Below are positions 1 through 7,517 of a stretch of DNA of 64,000 nt, piece after piece (the stretch's first letter is position 1; each line of letters starts with the position of its first letter). A program made the position numbers and the translations under genes. Below the pieces are notes generated by a model that was given only the letters and a program-made list of their open reading frames with translations, made no database searches and was not told the origin of the DNA. This stretch comes from CALDSL01 sp039810245 (GTDB lineage: Bacteria; Chloroflexota; Anaerolineae; Anaerolineales; Anaerolineaceae): the NCBI GenBank assembly GCA_039810245.1, contig JBDHWQ010000017.1, positions 17,028 to 81,027 of the forward strand. The letters are read 5' to 3'.

Positions 1-717
1 CTGCGCAAGGTGCAGCAGGCGGGCGGCAAGCTGCCGGCGGTGCAGATTAAAGAGCTGGTGGAAATGCTGCCCAACGCGCACATCTACACCATGTACGGGC
101 AAACCGAGGCCACGGCGCGGCTTTCGTACCTGCCGCCGCACCTGCTGGACACCAAGCTGGGCTCGATTGGCAAGGGCATCCCGGGCGTAGAGCTGCGCGT
201 GGTGAACGAAGCCGGGGACCCGGTGCAGCCGGGCGAGGTGGGTGAGATCTGGGCGCGTGGCGAGAACATCTCGGAAGGCTACCTGAACGACCCGGGGGCC
301 TCAGGTGAGAAGTTCATTGACGGGGTGCTGCACACCGGCGACCTGGCCACGGTGGACGAAGACGGCTTCATCTTCGTGGTGGACCGTAAGGCGGACTTCA
401 TCAAGTCCTACGGCTACCGCGTGAGCAGCCAGCAGGTGGAAGATTGCGTGCTGGCGCTGCAGGACGTGGTGGCGGCGGCCGCGGTGGGCGAGCCGGACGC
501 GATGCGCGGCGAGGCGATTGTGGTGTTTGTGACGCTGCGTGAAGACAGCGTGCTGCAGCCGGACGCGATCATCGCGCACTGCCGCGGCAAGCTGGCGCGG
601 CACATGTGGCCCAAGCGCGTGGAGGTGCTGGACAGCCTGCCGCTGAGCGCGCAGGGTAAGGTGCTCAAATCGGAGCTGCGAAAGCGCGGCAGCTCCAACG
701 GCGCCGCGGTAAAGTAG
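1..717 (+). CDS. AMP-dependent acyl/aryl ligase, C-terminal part (truncated by window edge)
   Basis: The frame is open from base 1, so only the last 238 codons are present. The adenylate-forming (ANL) signature motifs are visible in order: MYGQTEA (A5), the GEVGEIWARG strand, HTGD (A7, ATP-ribose binding), DRKADFIKSYGYRV (A8 hinge) and the closing QGKVLK with the catalytic lysine of the mobile C-terminal domain. The family activates a carboxylic acid as acyl-AMP and passes it to CoA or a carrier thiol. The substrate cannot be inferred because the N-terminal pocket lies outside the window. The gene is followed after 44 bp by asnB and then a NadE-like gene on the same strand, so the three probably form one transcription unit. 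Confidence 0.9.
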   Translation: MRKVQQAGGKLPAVQIKELVEMLPNAHIYTMYGQTEATARLSYLPPHLLDTKLGSIGKGIPGVELRVVNEAGDPVQPGEVGEIWARGENISEGYLNDPGASGEKFIDGVLHTGDLATVDEDGFIFVVDRKADFIKSYGYRVSSQQVEDCVLALQDVVAAAAVGEPDAMRGEAIVVFVTLREDSVLQPDAIIAHCRGKLARHMWPKRVEVLDSLPLSAQGKVLKSELRKRGSSNGAAVK

Positions 718-761
718 CGCGGCATTCCCCGTGTTTGCAGGGGTAGAAAAGGGGCCGCGCC

Positions 762-2729
762 ATGTGTGGCATTGCTGGTATTCTCAACCTGAACGATCTC
801 CCGCCAGTAGAAGTGGCCGGCGTGCGGCGCATGCTGGCGACGATCCGCCACCGCGGGCCGGATGGATTTGGCATTTACCGCGACGCGCACATCGGCATGG
901 GCAGCGCGCGGCTGAGCATCATCGACCTGGCCGGCGGCGACCAGCCGATTGGGAATGAGGACGGCACGCTGTGGATCGTCTATAACGGCGAAGCGTTTAA
1001 CTACGTGGAGCTGCGCCCCGAGCTGGAAGCGCGCGGACACCGCTTTACCACGCAGTCCGATACCGAGGTGATCCTGCACCTGTATGAGGAATGGGGGCCA
1101 GAGTGCCTGCGCTTCCTCAACGGGCAGTTTGCGCTGGCGATTTGGGACAGCCGGGCGCGCTCGCTGTTCCTGGCGCGCGACCGGGCGGGCATCCGCCCGC
1201 TATTCTACAGCCTGCAGGACGGCCGGCTGGTATTCGCCAGCGAGATGAAGGCGATCCTCTCCGCGCCGCAGATGCAGGCCGAGGTAGACCGCGCTGCGCT
1301 GCGCGAGGTTTTCACCTTCTGGAGCGTACAGCCGCCGCGCACCATCTTCCGCGGCATCCTCGAGCTGCCGCCCGCGCATTGGATGCTGGTGCAGGACGGC
1401 CAGGTGACGGTGCGGCGTTACTGGGAGTTGGATTATACGCTCGATGCACGCTTCGCGGACGAGACAGAAGCGATGGACGAGCTGGAGCGGCTGCTGATTG
1501 ACGCCACGCGCATCCGGCTGCGCGCCGACGTGCCGGTGGGCGCGTACCTTTCCGGCGGGCTGGATTCTTCGGTCACCACCGCGCTGATCCGCGCGTACAC
1601 CGGCAGCCGGCTGGACACGTTCTCGATCGCTTTCGCGGACGAGAATTTCAATGAAAGCCCATTCCAGCAGCAGATGGCACGCGCCCTGGGCACCGACCAC
1701 CACGAGGTGTACTGTACGCATGCGGATATCGGCGCGATATTTCCCGAAGTGATCTGGCATACGGAAACGCCGCTGCTGCGCACCGGCCCCGCGCCGCTGT
1801 TCCTGCTCTCGAAGCTGGTGCACGCTACCGGCTTCAAGGTGGTGATGACCGGCGAGGGCGCGGATGAGATCCTGGCCGGGTATGACATCTTTAAAGAGAT
1901 GAAAATCCGCCGTTTCTGGGCGCGCGACCCGCAGTCGAAGCTGCGCCCGCTGCTGCTGCAGCGGCTGTACCCGGACATTAAAGGGTTGAACAGCGCCGGT
2001 GGAGCATACCTGAAGGCGTTTTTTCAAAAAAACCTGACCGATACCGGCTCGCCCTGGTATTCGCATGCCATCCGCTGGAGCAATACAGCGCGCACCTGGC
2101 GGCTGCTGGCCGATGCGGCCCCAGCGCCGGCCGGCGCAGAGCTATTCCCCGACGCGCTGTGCCTGCCGGACGCGTTTGGCGAGTGGGACAGCCTGGCGCA
2201 GGCGCAGTACCTGGAGTTCCATACCTTCCTGTCGCAGTACTTGCTTTCGTCGCAGGGTGACCGCATGGCGATGGGACACTCGGTGGAAGGGCGTTACCCG
2301 TTCCTGGATTACCGCGTGATCGAGTTTGCCAACCGCCTGCCGCCACACCTCAAGCTGGAAGTGCTGACCGAGAAATACCTGCTCAAGAAGCTGGGGCGCA
2401 AGTATGTGCCGGATGCGATTTGGAAGCGGGTCAAGCGGCCGTACCGCGCGCCGATCCACAAGTCGTTCTTCCCTGGCAAGCCGCTGGAGTGGGTGAGCGA
2501 GCTGACCGGCACGGCGGCGCTGCGCGCCAGCGGGTATTTCCAGCCCGAGGCGGTGGAGCGGTTGGTGGCCAAGGCCGCGGCCGGCGCGGCGCTGAGCGAG
2601 GTGGATGATATGGCGCTGGTGGGCGTGCTTTCGACGCAGCTGCTGCACCAGCAGTTTGTGGAGCATTTGGATGCCGCGCCGCGCGGCCCGCTGCCCGTCG
2701 AGCGGGTGGTGGACCGGGTGGAGGCGTGA
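762..2729 (+). CDS. asnB: Asparagine synthase (glutamine-hydrolysing) family amidotransferase
   Basis: The 655-residue protein starts MCGIAGIL, so removal of Met exposes the Cys nucleophile of a class II (Ntn) glutaminase domain (about residues 2-200). The synthetase domain follows, with the PP-loop SGGLDSS at residues 264-270 that binds ATP pyrophosphate. Family reaction: glutamine-derived ammonia is transferred to an adenylated carboxylate. A GGGG-type ribosome site lies just upstream. It sits between an AMP ligase and a NadE-like enzyme at the edge of a polysaccharide locus. In such loci AsnB-like enzymes (for example WbpS) amidate uronic acids, so the acceptor may be a sugar carboxylate and not aspartate. 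That role is inference; the family assignment is firm. Confidence 0.93.
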   Translation: MCGIAGILNLNDLPPVEVAGVRRMLATIRHRGPDGFGIYRDAHIGMGSARLSIIDLAGGDQPIGNEDGTLWIVYNGEAFNYVELRPELEARGHRFTTQSDTEVILHLYEEWGPECLRFLNGQFALAIWDSRARSLFLARDRAGIRPLFYSLQDGRLVFASEMKAILSAPQMQAEVDRAALREVFTFWSVQPPRTIFRGILELPPAHWMLVQDGQVTVRRYWELDYTLDARFADETEAMDELERLLIDATRIRLRADVPVGAYLSGGLDSSVTTALIRAYTGSRLDTFSIAFADENFNESPFQQQMARALGTDHHEVYCTHADIGAIFPEVIWHTETPLLRTGPAPLFLLSKLVHATGFKVVMTGEGADEILAGYDIFKEMKIRRFWARDPQSKLRPLLLQRLYPDIKGLNSAGGAYLKAFFQKNLTDTGSPWYSHAIRWSNTARTWRLLADAAPAPAGAELFPDALCLPDAFGEWDSLAQAQYLEFHTFLSQYLLSSQGDRMAMGHSVEGRYPFLDYRVIEFANRLPPHLKLEVLTEKYLLKKLGRKYVPDAIWKRVKRPYRAPIHKSFFPGKPLEWVSELTGTAALRASGYFQPEAVERLVAKAAAGAALSEVDDMALVGVLSTQLLHQQFVEHLDAAPRGPLPVERVVDRVEA

Positions 2730-2743
2730 GGATGAGCAAGAAC

Positions 2744-2855
2744 GCAGACCCCACTCTTCCCCCCAAATCGCAAAGAGCGCGATTTGGAGGGAAGATGGTA
2801 ACTTCTCTCCATTTTTGTTCTTTGAAAATGGGGGTTTGAGGGGGCTTCTCCCGCG
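2744..2855. repeat. Intergenic palindromic repeat, copy 1
   Basis: This non-coding stretch between asnB and the NadE-like gene holds a near-perfect 17-bp hairpin. Arms 2755-2771 and 2779-2795 differ by one mismatch around the 7-nt loop AAAGAGC. It is enclosed by an outer pyrimidine/purine inverted repeat, ACCCCACTCTTCCCCCC on the left and GGGGGTTTGAGGGGG near 2830-2845 on the right. The layout matches a second element at 57893-58023, which also starts GCAGACCCC. It looks like a small dispersed palindromic element. It could also act as an intercistronic stabiliser. Confidence 0.55.
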
Positions 2856-2934
2856 ATAACAAACGAGCAGCATCACCGGGCGGAGGCGATACCCGCCGAT
2901 AACAACCGACAAAGACAATCAAGGAGAGCATGAG

Positions 2935-3924
2935 ATGAGCGAACAGAGCGCGGCGCGAGGGTTTGACCGTAGCTGGCTGGATCTGGACTGCGCGGCGGAG
3001 ACCGAGCGCATCGTGACCTGGCTGCAGGAGAAGGTGCTGCGCGCCTTCCGGCGGCAGGGCGCGGTGGTGGGCATCAGCGGTGGCATTGATTCGTCGGTGG
3101 TGCTGGCGCTGTGTGTGCGCGCCTTTGGGCCGGGACGCGTGGTGGGAATCCTGCTGCCAGAGCGCGAGTCTAGCCCGGAGAGCGCCGACCTGGCGCACGA
3201 GCTGGCGCGCTGCTACGGGGTAGAGGCCATCACTGAGGAGATCAGCGGGGCGCTGGATGGGTTTGGCTGTTACCCGCGGCGTGATGAGGCCATCCGGCGC
3301 GTGATCCCCGAATACCAGCCGGGCTGGAATACCAAGATCGTGCTGCCCGGCGACCTGATGGAGCGCGCCACGCTCAACCTGTTCCACCTGGTGGTCACCA
3401 ACCCGGACGGCACGGAGTACCGCAAGCGGCTGCCGCCGCAGGAATACCGGCAGATTGTGGCTTCCTCAAACTTCAAGCAGCGCACGCGCATGAGCATGCT
3501 GTATTACCACGCCGAGCTGCGCAACTATGCCGTGATCGGCACGGCGCAGAAGAACGAGCACGACCTGGGCTTCTTCGTCAAGTATGGTGATGGCGGGTCG
3601 GACATTGCACCGCTCGAGCACCTGTACAAGACGCAGGTCTTTCAACTGGCCGAGTACCTGGGCGTTCCAGAAACCATTCGGCAGCGCACGCCCACTACCG
3701 ACACATACCCGGGTGGGGGATCGCAGGAAGAATTCTTCTACCGTATCCCGTTTGAGACGCTGGACGCGATCTGGCTGGGGTTCGAGCGCGGCGTTGCGCA
3801 TGAAGACATCGCGCGAGGGCTGGGTCTGACGGCGGAGCAGGTGGGCAATGTGGTCAATGATATCATCAGCAAGCGCAACGCCACGGAATACCTGCGCGCT
3901 GCGCCAGAAGGCCTGGAAGGATAA
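2935..3924 (+). CDS. nadE: NAD(+) synthase-like PP-loop amidoligase, ammonia-type
   Basis: The 329-residue protein has the N-type ATP-pyrophosphatase loop SGGIDSS at residues 48-54 and no N-terminal nitrilase (glutaminase) domain. The start is fixed by AAGGAG at 2921-2926. The canonical reaction is adenylation of nicotinic acid adenine dinucleotide followed by amidation with ammonia. The C-terminal block reads TPTTDTYPGGGSQEEFFYRI, which departs from the usual DELG-type block of housekeeping NadE; to my recollection it resembles variants found beside AsnB and AMP-ligase genes. The protein could make NAD or be a recruited amide-forming ligase. Ammonia might be supplied by the preceding AsnB. 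The fold is certain; the substrate is open. Confidence 0.82.
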   Translation: MSEQSAARGFDRSWLDLDCAAETERIVTWLQEKVLRAFRRQGAVVGISGGIDSSVVLALCVRAFGPGRVVGILLPERESSPESADLAHELARCYGVEAITEEISGALDGFGCYPRRDEAIRRVIPEYQPGWNTKIVLPGDLMERATLNLFHLVVTNPDGTEYRKRLPPQEYRQIVASSNFKQRTRMSMLYYHAELRNYAVIGTAQKNEHDLGFFVKYGDGGSDIAPLEHLYKTQVFQLAEYLGVPETIRQRTPTTDTYPGGGSQEEFFYRIPFETLDAIWLGFERGVAHEDIARGLGLTAEQVGNVVNDIISKRNATEYLRAAPEGLEG

Positions 3925-3956
3925 AGTCATGGATGGCGGAAAGGGTGAACACATGT

Positions 3957-3985
3957 TTCACCCGGCCGGTCTTTCGTGCTATACT
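3957..3985 (+). promoter_or_regulatory. Candidate sigma-70 promoter for the O-acylation genes
   Basis: TTCACC (3957-3962) and TATACT (3980-3985) are separated by 17 bp. The bases after the -10, TGTGCAAGACGGGG, closely match the sequence after the -10 at 7351-7356. The leader to the first start codon is about 125 nt. Confidence 0.5.
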
Positions 3986-4115
3986 GTGCAAGACGGGGGG
4001 AAATTGATTCTCCCGGCACAGCACAATTTCCGTTGCACAATTCTATTGGTAGAGGGTGGGCGAAGAACGCATGACGCGCTGTGGCGCGGCCTGACGGCGC
4101 CAGGAGATTATGGTT

Positions 4116-5243
4116 ATGCTGAATCGACAGGGTTTTGCTCGCTTGCTGGCACGGATAATGCTGGCATTGGGCGTGCTTTTCGTGATGTTTGCACTGGTGA
4201 TGCCGGGGGAGAGCACCGCGGTGGTGCAGGCTGGAACATACGCCACTCCATGGTATCTGCCGCTGTTCTCGTCTGACCCGTATGCAACGCCTATCCCACC
4301 CACGGCCACCCTGGTCCCCACGGCCACTATGACGCGCACCCCCACAAACACGCCCACGAATACCCCCACGCGAACGTCCACCAGCACGCGCACGCCCACC
4401 AAAACGAGCGTGCCGGGCGGGCAGTACTCTAATATCGTCTTCCTGCATCATTCGGTGGGACAAGGCTTCATTGATGGTGGGCTGCGCACACAGCTAACCA
4501 ACCTGGGCTACCAGTTTTATGACCATGCTTATAACCTTTCCAGCCAGGGGAGGGGTTTAAGCTTGCCCAATGGAAATACATCGGGCTACGACTACAGCAT
4601 TCCACGTAACAGCACAGATCTGTTGACGTTAGATCTTGCAGGCCCGCATCCCAATGCCAGCACCAAGAATCTGTGGGAAAAAGGGCTGTGGGATCTGTTT
4701 GGCCAGAAGGTTTACACCAGCGGAGTTTCTGCGTTGCCGGGAGACTGCACGATCAATGGGAGTAAGCCGAGTGACCGGGCAATGACTTGCCTGATGCGCC
4801 ACCAGGTGATTATTTTCAAGTCATGTTACACAAACTCGGACATCGATAGCGATAATCGCATTCAGGAATATAAGAACGTGTACGCGCGGATTGTTGCCTT
4901 TGCCGATGCGCATCCCGATCACATTTTTATCAGCCTGGGATATGCCCCTCAGGAGTCGCACGATAATCCAACGCCAGGCAGCCCGCAGCGCGCCAGACAG
5001 TTTATTGACTGGTTGAATACCAACACGGAAATGAGCAATGCAAAGCACCCGAATTTTTATGTGCTAAACCTGTACGGCCAGCTCGTGGATACCACCGGCA
5101 GCCCACAAACAAATTCGAACTGGGGCTTTTTGCGTCGCGAGTATGTACAGTGGGATGGAAACTCGCATCCCAACCAGCCGGCAAACCAGGCAATTGCAAC
5201 CTGGCTGGCCGGGCAGATCGATACGATCTTGAAGAATCATTAG
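4116..5243 (+). CDS. Secreted SGNH-like esterase/O-acyltransferase partner with Thr/Pro linker (paralogue 1)
   Basis: I chose the ATG at 4116 over the one at 4110 because GGAG at 4103-4106 is then correctly spaced; this gives 375 residues. A signal or anchor segment occupies about residues 8-30, followed by a TPTNTPTNTPTRT-type linker (about 60-98). The C-terminal domain has FLHHSVG (Ser113), the block FKSCYTNSDI, HPDHIFI and a closing NSHPN. Ser, Asn and Asp/His blocks in this order resemble SGNH/GDSL hydrolases. The same blocks recur in the protein at 6410-7312, with a membrane acyltransferase-3 between them. I infer transfer or removal of acyl groups on the exported glycan. The SGNH assignment is by motif only. 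Confidence 0.65.
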   Translation: MLNRQGFARLLARIMLALGVLFVMFALVMPGESTAVVQAGTYATPWYLPLFSSDPYATPIPPTATLVPTATMTRTPTNTPTNTPTRTSTSTRTPTKTSVPGGQYSNIVFLHHSVGQGFIDGGLRTQLTNLGYQFYDHAYNLSSQGRGLSLPNGNTSGYDYSIPRNSTDLLTLDLAGPHPNASTKNLWEKGLWDLFGQKVYTSGVSALPGDCTINGSKPSDRAMTCLMRHQVIIFKSCYTNSDIDSDNRIQEYKNVYARIVAFADAHPDHIFISLGYAPQESHDNPTPGSPQRARQFIDWLNTNTEMSNAKHPNFYVLNLYGQLVDTTGSPQTNSNWGFLRREYVQWDGNSHPNQPANQAIATWLAGQIDTILKNH

Positions 5244-5289
5244 CACCGCAAATCCTTGTCCGCGCAGGAATCGGGCAGAGGGGGAACCC

Positions 5290-6396
5290 ATGAACAAACG
5301 ATTGCTACTCCTCTTCGGATACGCCATTACCGCGGTGATCATCAACCACGCCATCTACTGGTCGGCCAACAGCAGCCAGGTTTGGATTGAGCCGCTGGCG
5401 CTGCGCTTTACCCTGGGCACCGGGTTCCCGGTCAATGAAATGTTTTACCACCTGATCCTGGCAGCCAAGAAGCTGATGACGTTCTGCGTGCCGGCCTTCC
5501 TGTTTGCCTCGGGCTACTTCGCGGCGTACAGTGGACGTAAAAAGGGCAGCGCGCAGGCGAAGGTGATCTTCCGGCGCGTGCTGGCGCTGTTCGTGCCCTA
5601 CGCAATCTGGTCGGTGGTGCTGTTTATCCTCAACCCGTACGACCAGCAGGTGAGCCTGGGTAAGATGGCGGCGCGACTGCTGTACGGCGGCGCGGTGCCG
5701 GAGTATTACTTTGTGCCGCTATTGATCCAGTTCACCATCCTTGCGCCTTTTCTGGTGAGTCAGGCGCGCGAGCACCCGCGCCGTCTGCTGCTGTTGGCCG
5801 GGCTGCTGCAGCTCAGCGTGGTGGTAGTGAGCTACGCCAGCCTGTTTGTGCGCATCCCACTGGCGCACCAATTTGTGGTGACCAACCGCATCTGGTCGCT
5901 GTTCCCCACCTGGGCATTCTTCTTTCCGCTGGGCATGGTGGCGGGCTTTCACGCCACGCAGTTCTACCAGCTCATCACGCGCTACCGGCCGTGGCTGCTG
6001 GTGGGCATGGTGACGTTTGGCAGCCTGGCCGTGCTGGAGACCGAAATCGTGGCGTCGGCGTTGAACGGCAATTTGCGTGACAGCGCTCTGACCATCCCCA
6101 CCACGCTGTACGCGCTGTGCACCACGTTCGTGTTCCTGGCGTATGACTTCACCCGCTCGCCCATCTCCAAGCCGTTCTATTTCCTGGCGGATAAGACGTA
6201 TTCGATTTACCTGATCCACCCGGTGGTGTTCTTCCTGATCATGCGGTTTGTGAAATATTACCTGCACCAGATTTTGAGCTTCCCGTACCTGTTCCTGATG
6301 CTGATGATCGCCATCGGGCTGTGCGTGCCCGCGCTGGTGCTGGTCGGCTCGCGCAGGGCGATGGGGGCTAACGTTTACAGATACCTGTTTGGATAG
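5290..6396 (+). CDS. Acyltransferase-3 family membrane protein (OafA/WecH-like)
   Basis: The 368-residue polytopic protein has about ten hydrophobic segments. The first helix contains the conserved-type histidine in VIINHAIYW, and there is a late KTYSIYLIHPVVFF block typical of the acyltransferase-3 family. Such proteins move acetyl or other acyl groups from a cytoplasmic donor to a periplasmic or extracellular carbohydrate. OafA-type enzymes are often fused to a C-terminal SGNH domain. This one lacks the fusion but is flanked on both sides by separate secreted SGNH-like proteins. The start at 5290 follows a GGGGG ribosome site. It ends 13 bp before the next start and is probably co-transcribed with both neighbours. 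Confidence 0.85.
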   Translation: MNKRLLLLFGYAITAVIINHAIYWSANSSQVWIEPLALRFTLGTGFPVNEMFYHLILAAKKLMTFCVPAFLFASGYFAAYSGRKKGSAQAKVIFRRVLALFVPYAIWSVVLFILNPYDQQVSLGKMAARLLYGGAVPEYYFVPLLIQFTILAPFLVSQAREHPRRLLLLAGLLQLSVVVVSYASLFVRIPLAHQFVVTNRIWSLFPTWAFFFPLGMVAGFHATQFYQLITRYRPWLLVGMVTFGSLAVLETEIVASALNGNLRDSALTIPTTLYALCTTFVFLAYDFTRSPISKPFYFLADKTYSIYLIHPVVFFLIMRFVKYYLHQILSFPYLFLMLMIAIGLCVPALVLVGSRRAMGANVYRYLFG

Positions 6397-6409
6397 AGGA
6401 AACGTAACG

Positions 6410-7312
6410 ATGACGACGACCACGCTTTCCAACCGGAAAAAATGGCTGTGGCTGGCCGCGCTGTCGATATTGGCGGTGGTTGTGGCCGCAGCGGCGCTGC
6501 TGGGCGCGCGGCGACTGGCGGGTGAGGCCTTTGGGCTGCGCGAATCTGCCAGGATTGCGCTGGGCACAGGCATGGCGGTGCTCCAGCGCGGTGATGTGCT
6601 GGCCGGCACGCGCGGCGAATATACCAACGTGTTCTTCCTGCACCACTCGGTGGGCATGAACCTGGTTGACCAGGGCAACCTGCGCGAGCTATTCCAGCAG
6701 GCTGGTGTGGATTTTTGGGACCAGGGCTATCGCTACGACGGCATGCGCGGTCCGGATGGGCAGGATACCGGCTTCTGGTACCCGGTGCCCAACGACAACA
6801 CCGACCCGGATGGGCTGGCGCGAGTGCTGGCGCAGCAGCCGCGCGGCTTGCCGGTGAATGCGCTCAGCGGGCTGCTGCAGCACGAAGTAATCATCCTCAA
6901 ATCGTGTTACCCCAACAGCAGCATCGCGGATGCGGCGCAAATGGACGCGCTCAAAGCGCTGTACGTGAGGATGCGCAATACAATGGACCGGCATCCTGAC
7001 CGGCTGTTCATTCTGTTGACCACGCCGCCGCTCAACCCGGCGGAAACGAGGCTGGAAAATGCGCGCTACGCGCGCGAAATGTCGGAATGGCTGCTGTCGG
7101 AGGAATTTCAGGGTGGGCGCGCCAACCTGCGCGTGTTCGACTTTTACAGCCTGCTGGCTGAGAATGACCCGGCCAGCCCGGAGTATGGCATGCTGCGCGC
7201 CACCTACCGCGACGGTGCCGATTCACATCCCAACGCGGCGGCCAACCGCGCGGTCGCGCCACAGTTCGCGCAGTTTGTGCTGGATGCTATCGACGGATAT
7301 CGCGGCGAGTGA
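6410..7312 (+). CDS. Membrane-anchored SGNH-like esterase/O-acyltransferase partner (paralogue 2)
   Basis: The ATG at 6410 follows AGAGGA at 6395-6400; an in-frame TTG at 6389 would lack a ribosome site. The 300-residue protein has an N-terminal signal-anchor (about residues 10-35, LWLAALSILAVVVAAAALL) and no Thr/Pro linker. The domain repeats the blocks of the protein at 4116: FLHHSVG, ILKSCYPNSSI, HPDRLFI and DSHPN. It has extra loops such as GFWYPVPNDNTDPDG. The pair are diverged paralogues bracketing an acyltransferase-3 gene, which suggests a split acylation system with two extracytoplasmic catalytic arms. The candidate nucleophile is the Ser of HHSVG and the candidate base the His of SHPN. 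No biochemical proof can be read from sequence. Confidence 0.65.
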   Translation: MTTTTLSNRKKWLWLAALSILAVVVAAAALLGARRLAGEAFGLRESARIALGTGMAVLQRGDVLAGTRGEYTNVFFLHHSVGMNLVDQGNLRELFQQAGVDFWDQGYRYDGMRGPDGQDTGFWYPVPNDNTDPDGLARVLAQQPRGLPVNALSGLLQHEVIILKSCYPNSSIADAAQMDALKALYVRMRNTMDRHPDRLFILLTTPPLNPAETRLENARYAREMSEWLLSEEFQGGRANLRVFDFYSLLAENDPASPEYGMLRATYRDGADSHPNAAANRAVAPQFAQFVLDAIDGYRGE

Positions 7313-7327
7313 GGCTGTATTACGCTG

Positions 7328-7356
7328 TTTTCCCTCGCCGCGGAAGGTGTTACAAT
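7328..7356 (+). promoter_or_regulatory. Candidate promoter for the flippase gene
   Basis: TTTTCC (7328-7333) and TACAAT (7351-7356) have a 17-bp spacer. The downstream GTGCAAAGCGGGG repeats the start region seen after 3985. The leader to the flippase start is about 155 nt and contains the perfect palindrome TGGGATTCCCA at 7425-7435. Confidence 0.5.
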
Positions 7357-7424
7357 GTGCAAAGCGGGGACATGAAATACTCGGCAAAGTCTGATTTCAG
7401 GAACTGGTAAAGGATTATTTGGTA

Positions 7425-7435
7425 TGGGATTCCCA
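7425..7435. promoter_or_regulatory. TGGGATTCCCA palindrome in the flippase leader
   Basis: An 11-nt perfect palindrome around a central T lies between the promoter at 7351 and the start at 7518. Its core GGGATTCC is also found at 24943 (minus strand), 40086 and 51566. It is a candidate protein-binding site; nothing in the sequence proves binding. Confidence 0.35.
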
Positions 7436-7517
7436 GCGCGCAGCATTGGTGTAGTATGGCGTCGACCTGTCCGTGGCCGACACGGCGGGCGATCAAATCT
7501 GTATGCGGGGAGCGCGA

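Noticed and set aside
4325..4420. Short repeated CCCACNAA/CACGCCCAC units resembling a repeat array
   Set aside because: They encode the Thr/Pro-rich linker of the secreted protein; unit spacing is codon-based and there are no unique spacers, so it is not a CRISPR array.
7372..7410. A 12-codon frame after the flippase promoter (start MKYSAKS) as a leader peptide
   Set aside because: GGGGA is only one or two bases from the ATG, and no attenuator hairpin follows, so there is no support for translation.
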